From Palsa-851 sp035534435 (lineage in GTDB: Bacteria > Chloroflexota > Dormibacteria > Aeolococcales > Aeolococcaceae), in the NCBI GenBank assembly GCA_035534435.1, contig DATLRX010000035.1, positions 1-64,000 of the forward strand: a DNA stretch of 64,000 bases. Direction: 5' to 3'. Every line of letters begins with the position of its first letter. Position 1 is the stretch's first letter. The notes below the pieces were generated by a model that was given only the letters and a program-made list of their open reading frames with translations, searched no databases and was not told the DNA's origin. This document shows positions 7,374 to 16,100 of the stretch, one piece after another. Both the position numbers and the translations under genes were made by a program.

Positions 7374-8381
7374 ATGAAGCTCGACACCTTCGCGCGCGAA
7401 CCGCTGCTCTTCGGCCCCTCCCCGGTGCACCCGCTCGAGCGCCTCACGAAGTCACTCGGTGGTGCGGAGATATGGGCCAAACGTGAGGACTGCAACAGCG
7501 GACTTGCGTACGGCGGGAACAAGACGCGGAAGCTCGAATACCTGGTCGCCGATGCCATCGCGCAGGACTGCGACACGCTGGTCTCGATCGGCGGCGTGCA
7601 GTCGAACCACACGCGGCAGGTCGCGGCGGCCGCGGCACATGTCGGCATGAAGTGCGTCCTCGTGCAGGAGAGCTGGGTCGACTGGTCCGACCCCGTCTAT
7701 GACAAGGTCGGCAACATCCTGCTGAGCCGCATCCTCGGCGCCGACATCAGGATGGTCACCAAGGGATTCGGTATCGGCTTCAAGGCGAGCTGGGGGCAGG
7801 CGCTCGCCGATGTCGAATCGGCCGGAGGCAAACCGTACCCGATCCCTGCGGGCGCGTCCGATCATCCGCTCGGCGGTCTTGGTTTCGCCAGCTGGGCGCA
7901 GGAGGTGGCGGTCCAGGAGCGAGCGCTCGGAATATTTTTCGACACCGTCGTCGTGTGCTCCGTCACCGGCAGCACGCAGGCCGGAATGATCGCGGGGTTC
8001 GCGGCGCAGGACCGGCCCCGCCGGGTGATCGGCATCGACGCATCCGCGAAACCGGAGGAGACGCTGGACCAGGTCACGCGCATCGCCCGGCAGACGTCCG
8101 AGTTGATCGACATCGGTCGCGACCTGCGAAGCGACGAGATCATCCTCGACGATCGGTATCACGCCGGGACGTATGGCCTCGCGGATGACGCGACCGTGGA
8201 GGCGATTCAGCGCGGCGCGCGCCTCGAGGGGATGATCACGGACCCGGTCTACGAGGGCAAGTCGCTGGCCGGAATGATCGACATGATCACGCGCAGGGAG
8301 ATTCCGGCAACCTCGAAGGTGCTCTATGCGCATCTCGGCGGACAGCCCGCGCTGAACGGATACAGCTCACTCTTCTCGTAG
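7374..8381 (+). CDS. acdS: 1-aminocyclopropane-1-carboxylate deaminase
   Basis: A 335-residue PLP enzyme that opens the ring of ACC, the plant ethylene precursor, to give 2-oxobutyrate and ammonia. It aligns by eye along its full length with true ACC deaminases. FGPSPVHPLERL and KREDCNSGLAYGGNKTRKLE carry the PLP lysine (K50), and VSIGGVQSNHTRQVAAAAAH, VCSVTGSTQAGM, TDPVYEGKS and HLGGQPALN follow. The YEG and GGxPAL motifs separate it from the related D-cysteine desulfhydrases. It stands alone, which suggests an accessory trait, and implies a plant-associated or soil habitat. Confidence 0.92.
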   Translation: MKLDTFAREPLLFGPSPVHPLERLTKSLGGAEIWAKREDCNSGLAYGGNKTRKLEYLVADAIAQDCDTLVSIGGVQSNHTRQVAAAAAHVGMKCVLVQESWVDWSDPVYDKVGNILLSRILGADIRMVTKGFGIGFKASWGQALADVESAGGKPYPIPAGASDHPLGGLGFASWAQEVAVQERALGIFFDTVVVCSVTGSTQAGMIAGFAAQDRPRRVIGIDASAKPEETLDQVTRIARQTSELIDIGRDLRSDEIILDDRYHAGTYGLADDATVEAIQRGARLEGMITDPVYEGKSLAGMIDMITRREIPATSKVLYAHLGGQPALNGYSSLFS

Positions 8382-8451
8382 CGCCGGCTGTTGGCTTTGA
8401 TTCCGTCGACTGGTAGCGTGCAGCCACCTCGGGCGATGAGGAAGGAAGAGG

Positions 8452-9059
8452 GTGGTGACATCGGTTCGTCCGGACCGGCGGGTGTCGACGATCATCGCTT
8501 GCGTTGCCGTGGCCGCCTTCGCCGGTATCAACGTCTTCCACGCATTCGGACCGATCCACTTGAACAACGACGGACCACTCTCCGGCATCGGCGGGGGTTT
8601 CGCGTTCGACGCCGATACCCCGGGCCCGTGGACGGCCGGGGATGAGCTCTGCGTCCAACAGGGCACCGACACTGTCATTCTCGAGAGCGTGGCGTCTGCT
8701 TCGCCGTCAGGCGCGGGCCACGCTGGCTTGGAGCCTTCGTTCGACCGATCCCCGCCTCGGGTGGCGCCATCGGCACCGCGGCCGGCATTCCACCGCACGT
8801 AGTGGGAGTGCTCCACCCGGTCGCGGGTTATGCGATGGCCCAGCAGTGCAACTCCCGCGGGGGGTGAGCCGGTGGGAACGGCGCCTGCATCCGAGCTGGA
8901 CATAGGAGTCGGCCGGCCGGCTCGACCGGCGGTGGATGGAGCGGCCTTACCGTGAACTACAGAGTTGGCTCGACCCAGTACGTCGTCACGTTCGACGCCG
9001 GCCTCTACGCGTGCGGCCCCGGGGACCCCGCTGCCTCGGGGTGCAACCAGCCGGCCTGA
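8452..9059 (+). pseudogene. Degraded exported-protein gene
   Basis: The 5' part reads as an exported protein. GTG 8452 follows GGAAGGAAGAGG, with a hydrophobic segment ACVAVAAFAGINVF and then PGPWTAGDELCVQQG. Around 8690-8700 the protein-like reading moves to the frame starting at 8700 (VRRGPRWLGAFVRPIPASGG). That frame meets TGA at 8865-8867, right after a run of six G. Protein-like sequence resumes in the same frame to the stop at 9057-9059 (YRVGSTQYVVTFDAGLYACG). One frameshift plus one premature stop, or sequencing errors in the G run, would explain this. The family is unknown. Confidence 0.6.
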
Positions 9060-9098
9060 CGTGCTGGAGCCGGTCGGCGTAGGGTCCTGCGCACAGGA

Positions 9099-9932
9099 AT
9101 GTCGACCAACCCGGACTTCAGCGCCGCCTTCGCGTCGCCCGTCGCGGCCGAGACGTACGACGAGGTACTGGTCCCCCGGCTGTTCACCCCGTGCGCGACG
9201 GTCCTCCTCGAAGCGCTTGGACTCCGCGCCGGCGAGACCCTCCTCGACGTTGCCTGTGGAACGGGAATCGTCGTGCGGCTCGCAGCGCCGCCCCTCGGCC
9301 CCGGTGGGTCCGTCATCGGCCGCGACCTCAACGAGGCGATGATCGAACAGGCGCGCCGCCACACGCTCCCGCCCGGATCGGCGAGTGTCGCGTTCGGTGT
9401 TTCGCCGGCCGCTCCGCTCGATCTCGACGACGTCTCCGTTGATGCCGTGAGCTGTCAGCAGGGGCTGCAGTTCTTCCCCGACCCGGACGCTGCGCTCACT
9501 GAGATGCGGCGATGTCTTCGTCCCACCGGGCGGGTGGGAATCGCAGTGTGGTTCGGCATCGATGAGTGTCCTTTGTGGGCGGCTCTCGAGGTTGGACTGG
9601 CGGGGGAATTCGGCGCCGAACGCGCTGCCGCCATCCGCCGCCCGTTCAGCTGGCCCGGTCCCGACGCTCTGAGAGCTGGGCTCGCCAAGTCCGGATTCGT
9701 TGACGTCCGCCTCTCCGACGTCACGGTTGTCATGCACTTCGAGCGTGGAGTGCGTGATGCGATGCGAGCCCTTGCGAGCACTCCCTTTTCCACTGACGTC
9801 GCCGCGCTCGACACGGATGCGTACGAGCAGATGATGCGTACGGTCACGCGGCACCTTGCCCGATCGACGGATCCCGATGAGCCCGTTGACATCCCGGCGC
9901 GGACCTTGATAGGAATCGCCACACGTGAGTAA
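9099..9932 (+). CDS. SAM-dependent methyltransferase (class I)
   Basis: A 277-residue protein with the Rossmann-fold methyltransferase motifs. Motif I is LLDVACGTGIVVRLA, motif II covers GGSVIGRDLNEAMIEQARR, and the later strand is DAVSCQQGLQFFPDPDAAL with RPTGRVGIAVW. The spacing matches the UbiE/COQ5-like group, but the C-terminal third is divergent and gives no substrate. It stands alone between a pseudogene and a small basic-protein gene. The ATG start follows no obvious ribosome-binding site. Confidence 0.85.
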   Translation: MSTNPDFSAAFASPVAAETYDEVLVPRLFTPCATVLLEALGLRAGETLLDVACGTGIVVRLAAPPLGPGGSVIGRDLNEAMIEQARRHTLPPGSASVAFGVSPAAPLDLDDVSVDAVSCQQGLQFFPDPDAALTEMRRCLRPTGRVGIAVWFGIDECPLWAALEVGLAGEFGAERAAAIRRPFSWPGPDALRAGLAKSGFVDVRLSDVTVVMHFERGVRDAMRALASTPFSTDVAALDTDAYEQMMRTVTRHLARSTDPDEPVDIPARTLIGIATRE

Positions 9933-10007
9933 CCTGGGAGCCTTCCGCGTCCGAGAAGACTTGTATTAGTCTCGTGCTGACGGAACCAGCGCTGAGGAGA
10001 GAACGAC

Positions 10008-10139
10008 ATGGCGAGTGAGAAGACGCGCGGAGCACCGAAGCGCCAGGGCAAGAAGCCGAAGGCAGCCACGCTCGCGAAGCAGGCAAAGAAGGCCGCCGAG
10101 CGCAGCGCCGCCCAGACCACCAGCACAACCCCGAGCTGA
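10008..10139 (+). CDS. 43-residue basic Lys/Ala-rich protein
   Basis: A short ORF beginning MASEKTRGAPKRQGKKPK and rich in K, A, R and Q, with no hydrophobic segment. GAGGAGA at 9994-10000 lies 7 nt before the ATG, and TATTAGT at 9964-9970 could serve as a -10 element. The strong ribosome-binding site and the clean coding composition argue that it is real. Such short basic proteins may bind nucleic acid, but no function can be assigned. It converges with typA. Confidence 0.6.
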   Translation: MASEKTRGAPKRQGKKPKAATLAKQAKKAAERSAAQTTSTTPS

Positions 10140-10144
10140 GCGGC

Positions 10145-10162
10145 CCGGCGGGTCCCTGCCGG
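10145..10162. terminator. Possible bidirectional hairpin between convergent genes
   Basis: CCGGC (10145-10149) and GCCGG (10158-10162) pair across an 8-nt GC-rich loop in the 23-bp gap between the 43-residue gene and typA. There is no T-tract, so termination is only a possibility. Confidence 0.3.
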
Positions 10163-12025
10163 TCAGCCGACCTCGCCGACCATCGCGCGCTTGCGGAGCT
10201 TGTTGCGCTCGTCGGCATTGAGCACGCGCTTGCGCATCCGGATGCCGACGGGCGTGACCTCCACGAGCTCGTCGTCGATGATGAAGTCGAGGCATTCCTC
10301 GAGTGACATCTTTCGAGGTGGCACGAGCCGGATGGTCATGTCCTCGGTGGATGACCGGATGTTGGTCTTCTGCTTCTGCTTGGTCACGTTGAGGTGGATG
10401 TCGCCGGGCCGGCGGTTGAGGCCCACGACCATGCCCTCGTAGACGGGCGTCCCCGGCGCGATCAGCGGCTGACCGCGCTCCTGCAGCGTGACGAGCCCGT
10501 ATGCGACTGCGGTCCCCGGCTGGCTCGCGGTCAGGACTCCGGTCCGCAGCGTTGTCGGCAGCGCCCATGTGCGCTCCCATCCGAGCAGCCGCGTCGCCAT
10601 GACTCCGGTCCCGCGCGTCAGCGTGAGGATCTGGCTGCGCAGACCGATGAGTGCTCGGGTCGGCGCATGGTACGTGAGACGCACGCCGCCGCCTGCGTCG
10701 GTGCGCATGGCGGTCATCTTCGCGCCGCGCGAGCCGAGTGCATCCGTGATCGCGCCGACGACGTCCGCCGAACAGTCGATGACGCAGTCCTCGACCGGCT
10801 CGACCCGCTCGCCGTCCATCTCCTTGGTGATGACCGCCGGTCGCGACACCTCGAACTCGTAGCCCTCACGCCGCATCGTCTCGATGAGGATCGCGAGGTG
10901 CAGCTCGCCGCGGCCGCTGACGTCGAAGATGTCCGCCGTCGGCCCGTCCTCGACGCGCAATGCGACGTTCGTGAGCAACTCCCGCTGCAGACGCGCGCGC
11001 AACTGCCGCGAGGTGCTGCTCACCGTGGCCTCCCGTCCGGCGAGTGGCGACTGGTTCACCGAGAACTGCATGCGCAACGTCGGTTCACCGATCTCGAGAC
11101 GGGGGAGCGCTTCCGGCGCCTCGGCGTCCGCGATGGTGTCGCCGATGGCGACCGCCTGCAGCCCCGAGAGATAGACGATCTCGCCCGCGGACGCCGACTC
11201 GACCGACATGCGCTGCAGCGCCTCGACGGTCAAGACGGTCGCGATGCGCTCGAGCTTGCCGGCGCCTGACGCGGTGCAGCAGACGACGCTCTGGCCCGGA
11301 TGCACGGTGCCACGGTGGATCTTGCCGAGCGCGAGCCGGCCACTCCAGTTGTCGTGGTCCAGGTTGCTGACGAGCATCTGGAGCGGACCGTCCGGGTCGG
11401 CGAGTGGCGGCGGGACGTGCTCGAGGATGGCATCCAGCAGGGGTTCGAGAGTCACGCCCGGATGCGTCAGATCGGCGGTTGCGGTGCCCTCGCGAGCGTC
11501 GGTGTAGAGGATCGGCGCGTCGAGTTGCCACGCCTCCTTCGCGAGCTCGAGCAGGAGATCGTGCGTCGCCTCGACCGTTTCGGCGGGTTGCGCGTTGGCC
11601 CGGTCGATCTTGTTCACGACGATGATCGGCTGCAGACCGAGAGCCATCGCCTGGCGAAGCACCACGCGGGTCTGCGGCATCGGCCCTTCGGCGGCGTCCA
11701 CGAGGAGCAGGCAGCCGTCCGCCATGCCGAGCACTCGCTCGACCTCGCCTCCGAAGTCGGCGTGGCCGGGCGTGTCGATGATGTTGACCTTCACTCCGTT
11801 GAAGCGGACGGAGGTGGTTTTGGCGAGGATCGTAATCCCCTTCTCGCGCTCGAGATCGTTGGAATCCATGATCAGCTCGCCGACCTGCTCGTGAGCTGCG
11901 AAGACGTGAGACTGCTTGAGGAGGGCATCCACGAGCGTCGTCTTTCCGTGATCGACGTGGGCGATGATCGCGACATTGCGGAGGTCGGCCCGGCGCAATT
12001 CGCCGGGGACTACTGGAGGGGGCAC
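10163..12025 (-). CDS. typA: Translational GTPase TypA/BipA
   Basis: A 620-residue ribosome-associated GTPase used in 50S assembly and stress adaptation. G motifs are intact: AHVDHGKTTLVDALL (P-loop), GITILAKTTS (switch I), DTPGHADF and NKIDRANAQP. The elongation-factor-like domains follow, with the BipA-specific C-terminus containing NRRPGDIHLNVTKQKQKTN. Length and order match BipA rather than EF-G or LepA. The GTG start is assigned from the ORF; the first ~14 residues are not conserved in the family. It is monocistronic and divergent from nothing close. Confidence 0.95.
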   Translation of the reverse strand: MPPPVVPGELRRADLRNVAIIAHVDHGKTTLVDALLKQSHVFAAHEQVGELIMDSNDLEREKGITILAKTTSVRFNGVKVNIIDTPGHADFGGEVERVLGMADGCLLLVDAAEGPMPQTRVVLRQAMALGLQPIIVVNKIDRANAQPAETVEATHDLLLELAKEAWQLDAPILYTDAREGTATADLTHPGVTLEPLLDAILEHVPPPLADPDGPLQMLVSNLDHDNWSGRLALGKIHRGTVHPGQSVVCCTASGAGKLERIATVLTVEALQRMSVESASAGEIVYLSGLQAVAIGDTIADAEAPEALPRLEIGEPTLRMQFSVNQSPLAGREATVSSTSRQLRARLQRELLTNVALRVEDGPTADIFDVSGRGELHLAILIETMRREGYEFEVSRPAVITKEMDGERVEPVEDCVIDCSADVVGAITDALGSRGAKMTAMRTDAGGGVRLTYHAPTRALIGLRSQILTLTRGTGVMATRLLGWERTWALPTTLRTGVLTASQPGTAVAYGLVTLQERGQPLIAPGTPVYEGMVVGLNRRPGDIHLNVTKQKQKTNIRSSTEDMTIRLVPPRKMSLEECLDFIIDDELVEVTPVGIRMRKRVLNADERNKLRKRAMVGEVG

Positions 12026-12049
12026 CTCTCGATTCTGACCGCCCGGCGT

Positions 12050-12412
12050 TCATCGTCCGCCCGTAACCCACTTCAGGAACTCGGCAATCCGGGCTGCGAG
12101 CGCGTTCTCGAGCTCCTTCAGGATGGCGAACTGGCCTGTCGCGGTCTCCGCGGTATTGAGGTTGAGCTGCTTGAGCACGCCGGAAAGCGGCGTCGTCAGG
12201 CCGCCGAGAGCGCCCGACGAGACGACCGGTGGCGCACTCGACAACGGGAGGGCGGGTCCGGCGCCGGGGGTGGCGGTGGCGCTCGCCGGCGGAGCCCAGC
12301 TGATGTAGCGGCCAGGCGTCGGTGTCTGGGCCGAGACGTGGACGGCGAGCGCGACAGCGCCGATGGCCGCGGCGGCGCCGATGAGCAGGCGGAAGCGGCG
12401 AAGGACAACCAT
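12050..12412 (-). CDS. Exported small protein of unknown family
   Basis: A 120-residue protein with a signal peptide (basic VVLRRFR, hydrophobic LLIGAAAAIGAVALAV, then VSAQ). A Pro/Ala-rich stretch follows, and then an amphipathic helical C-terminus containing AILKELENALAARIAEFLKW. The ATG chosen has GGAGG 7 nt upstream; longer N-termini lack a good site. Its promoter carries the same ACATACACA-N6-TATAGT element as the VirB2-like operon at 7.2 kb, so the two are probably co-expressed and may act in the same envelope system. The family is not recognised. Confidence 0.65.
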   Translation of the reverse strand: MVVLRRFRLLIGAAAAIGAVALAVHVSAQTPTPGRYISWAPPASATATPGAGPALPLSSAPPVVSSGALGGLTTPLSGVLKQLNLNTAETATGQFAILKELENALAARIAEFLKWVTGGR

Positions 12413-12484
12413 GGGACGGCCTCCAGCGATCCTTGTTGACGGTCGCCCCACCGGCCGGACCGAGCGCTCGCCCGGCCGGCTCAC

Positions 12485-12505
12485 ACTATACGAGAATGTG
12501 TATGT
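12485..12505 (-). promoter_or_regulatory. Second copy of ACATACACA-N6-TATAGT promoter motif
   Basis: On the minus strand ACATACACA (12497-12505) lies 6 nt before TATAGT (12485-12490). The two bases before the hexamer are CG, as at the 7.3 kb copy. Seventeen of 21 positions are identical. The -35 here is poor (CTTCTC), which suggests the conserved 9-mer is itself important, as an activator site or a sigma-specific element. Confidence 0.6.
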
Positions 12506-12545
12506 CGAGAAGCGCCCGGCATCGGGATGGTCGGCTCCTCGCCGC

Positions 12546-12551
12546 TAGACT
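12546..12551 (+). promoter_or_regulatory. -10 element of leaderless lipoprotein gene
   Basis: TAGACT lies 7 nt before the ATG at 12559 with no ribosome-binding site. The same hexamer and spacing precede ispH and sucC. Confidence 0.5.
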
Positions 12552-12558
12552 GGCCGCG

Positions 12559-13104
12559 ATGATCAGGATCGGGCGGAAACTCGCACTCGTCCAGGTGGCC
12601 GCGCTCGTCCTCCTTGGTGCCGGGCTCAGCTCGTGCGGCTATCCCACCGCACCTGAATGCGGCCAGCCGAACGCGGCCCATACCGCGCCGATCTCATCGG
12701 ACCCGGCGGTCGCCTGCTTCCAGGCGGCCGCCAAGGCTTGCAAGAGCATGGAGCTGGACGTGCTCGGCAATGGGTTCAGCGACAGCGTCGACCAGCACTT
12801 CATCGTCACGCCGAGCGATCACTGCCGGATCGACGATTACGTGACCCACTACCTCGACACAGCCCCGACCACCGCGCTCAACTGGCAGTGCACCAGCTTC
12901 GCTCAGTTACCCGACTGGGGGCTTGTCCTGACCGGCTGCACGCCGCCGGTGGGCTGCTACCAGGACCTCGGCGCTCCGGTGATCGACCCGCCGGCGGTTG
13001 CGCCGTCGCCACCTCCCAATGCGACCCCCACTCCGGTCCCGACCAACGTCCCCACGCCGGCGCCGGCCGGTTCCCCGGCGGTGACCGGACAGCCGCACTG
13101 CTGA
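12559..13104 (+). CDS. Putative lipoprotein
   Basis: A 181-residue protein. The N-terminus is a lipoprotein signal peptide, with basic MIRIGRK, hydrophobic LALVQVAALVLLGAG and lipobox LSSC. The mature part contains several cysteines and a region AAKACKSMELDVLGNGF, and ends in a Pro/Thr/Ala-rich tail with a terminal Cys. It would be anchored on the outer face of the membrane. It is divergent from the exported-protein gene at 12.4 kb, separated only by promoters. No known domain is recognised. Confidence 0.7.
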   Translation: MIRIGRKLALVQVAALVLLGAGLSSCGYPTAPECGQPNAAHTAPISSDPAVACFQAAAKACKSMELDVLGNGFSDSVDQHFIVTPSDHCRIDDYVTHYLDTAPTTALNWQCTSFAQLPDWGLVLTGCTPPVGCYQDLGAPVIDPPAVAPSPPPNATPTPVPTNVPTPAPAGSPAVTGQPHC

Positions 13105-13146
13105 CCCCTTCGTACTCCAACAGGGAGAAGGTGAGACGATTCGAGG

Positions 13147-16100
13147 GTGGCTGACCCTGTTTCGCTGACCCTCCCGGCGATGGGTGAGTCCGTAACGGAG
13201 GGGATCGTGTCCCGGTGGCTCAAGGCCGTCGGGGACAGCGTCGACGAGGGCGAGGCGCTCGTCGAGGTCACCACGGACAAGGTCGACGTCGAGGTGCCTG
13301 CCCCCACGACGGGTGAGCTCACCGAGATCGTGGCCGCCGAAGGTGAGACCGTCTCCGTCGGCGCCGTCCTGGGCAGGATCGCCCCGGGGGCTGCGAAGGC
13401 CGCAGCTCCGGTGGCGCCACCGGCCGCGAGCGCGAACGGCTCGGATGCACAGCCGGGCACGCCGTCGAAGCCCGCTGAAGAACTCTCCGCGGCTCCGGCC
13501 GACAAGCCTGCCGCGGCGCACCTCGAACCGCCTGTCGCGCCGCAGGCAGCGAGCCCTGCCCCCGGCGCCGAAACCGCGACGGCACCGCCGCCGGCACTGG
13601 CGCCTGCCGTTCTCGACCAGCCGGCGCCCCCGGTCGCGCCGCTGACAGCCGACGGCGCAGACGTCGACGCAGTGCCGCTGGCCCGGCGAGCCGCCGCCCG
13701 AAACGGCGTCGACCTCCGCGCGGTGCGCGGCTCCGGTCCCGGGGGCATCGTCACGAAAGGCGACGTGCTGAACGCCAAGAACGGTGGCGGCACCCGCACC
13801 GACACGACCGTCCACGTCGCCGAGGGTGAGACTGCCGAGCCGATACGAGGCCCGGCGGCCGCACTCGTCGACTACATGGAGCGGAGTCGCGACATCCCCA
13901 CCGCGACGTCGTTTCGAACCATCGCCGTCGAGATACTCGACGCCCGGCGGCGTCAGATCAACAGCGCACTCGCCGCCGCGGGGACGCCGATCAAGGTCTC
14001 GTTCACGCATCTGATCGGCTACGCCGTCGCTCGCGCTGCAGCGGCGAGCCCTGCAATGACAGCGCATTTCGCGCGTACCGATGACGGCAAACCGGTACGC
14101 GTGCCCGGCCCGGCACACCTGGGACTGGCCGTCGACAGCGTCCGTAAGGACGGCTCACGCTCGCTCGTCGTTCCGGTGATTCGCGACGCCGCGCAGCGTC
14201 CGTTCAACGAGTTCCGCGCGGAGTACGAGCGTCTCATCGAGCGCGCGCGGACGAACTCGCTCAGCGTCGACGAGCTGCAGGGCGCGACGTTGACGCTCAC
14301 GAACCCGGGCGGCATCGGCACGGTCGCGTCGGTTCCCCGGTTGATGCCCGGCCAGGGAGCGATCATCGCCGTCGGCGCGATCGGCTACCCCGCCGAGTGG
14401 CGCTCGGCACCGGAGGCCAGCGTCGGAGCGCTCGGCATCGGCAAGGTGATGACGATCACGAGCACCTACGACCATCGGGTCATCCAGGGTGCCGAGTCCG
14501 GCGAGTTCCTGCGCGGGATCGAGGCGTTGCTCGGCGGCGCAGGCGGCTTCTACGAGACCGTTGCAGCCAGCCTTGGCATCAACCTGCCGCCGCTCGACGC
14601 GCACGCCCCACCACCCGCGATGACGTCCCCGCCACCCGCGCCGTCATCGACGGGTCCATCAGGATTCGCGCCCACCGCCCCGGACCGCGTGCTGCTCGGT
14701 GCGATGCAGGCCGCGACCTCGCTCGTCAAAGCGCACCGCACGCATGGCCACCTCGGCGCCCATCTCGACCCGCTCGGCTCGCCGCCGATCGGTGACCCCG
14801 CGATGGATCCCGCGACATACGGCTTGACGCCCGAGCTGATGGAACAGATCCCCGCCGACCTCCTGCGCGTGTACGTCCCCGGTCGCACCCTGGCCCAGGT
14901 GCTCCCGAACCTCCGATCCACCTACTGCAGCACGATCGCCTTCGAGATCGAGCATCTGTCCAGTCACGAGCAGCGCGTCTGGCTGCGCGAGCACATCGAG
15001 TCAGGTGCGTACAAGCCCAAGCTCGCCGTCGAGGATCGCCTGCGCCTGCTCGAACGGCTCACCAAGGTCGATGCGATGGAGCGCTATCAGCGCGCGACCT
15101 TCCTCGGCCAGAAGACGTTCTCCATCGAGGGTCTCGACGCGCTCGTGCCGATGCTCGAATCACTCCTCACCAATGTCGCGGCGGACGGGATCGGTGAGGT
15201 GGTGATGGGCATGTCGCATCGCGGCCGCCTCGCCGTCGTGGCGCATGTCGCGAACCATTCGTACGAGTCGATCCTCAACGCGTTCGAGCTCGCGTCCGCG
15301 CGTCGCGACATCACCCGCTTCGCGTCGACGGGTGACGTGAAGTACCACATCGGCGCGACCGGGACGTACCACACTGAAACCGGCAAGGTCATCCTCGTCC
15401 GGCTGCTCCCCAACCCGAGCCACCTCGAGGCGATCGACCCGGTGGTGGAGGGCTGGTGCCGCGCGGCGCAGACCCAGCGGCGCGCGACGACCCTGCACCT
15501 CGATCCCATGGCCGCGCTCCCGGTCCTCATCCACGGCGACGCCGCGTTCGCCGGGCAGGGTGTCGTGCAGGAGGTGATGAACCTGCAGTCGCTGCCCGGA
15601 TACACGACGGGCGGCACCGTGCATTTCATCGCCGACAACCAGGTGGGCTTCACGACCGATCCGCAGGAGGGCAGGTCGACGCGTTACGCATCCGACCTCG
15701 CGAAGGGCTTCGACATCCCGATCGTGCACGTCAACGCCGACGACGTCGAGGCCTGTCTCGCGGCGATCACCTTCGCGTACGACTACCGCCGCGCATACCG
15801 GCGCGACGTGATGGTGCACCTCATCGGGTACCGGCGCTTCGGGCACAACGAGGCGGATGAGCCGGCGTACACGCAGCCCCTCATGTACATGAAGATCCGC
15901 CAGCATCCGACGGTGCGCGAGCTGTTCGCGGCGCAGCTGACGGCCGAGGGATTGATCAGGCCCGAGGACGTGGATGCCATGGCGAAGGCTGCGTACGGCC
16001 GTGTGGCGGACGCGCACAAGCGCGTGAAGGAGCATCTCGCCGCGGAGCTCGATGATCTGACGCACGAGCAGATCGTCGAGGAGCCTGACGACCCGATGCT

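Noticed and set aside
10394..11269. 291-codon plus-strand open frame
   Set aside because: It is antisense to typA, whose conservation is unambiguous.
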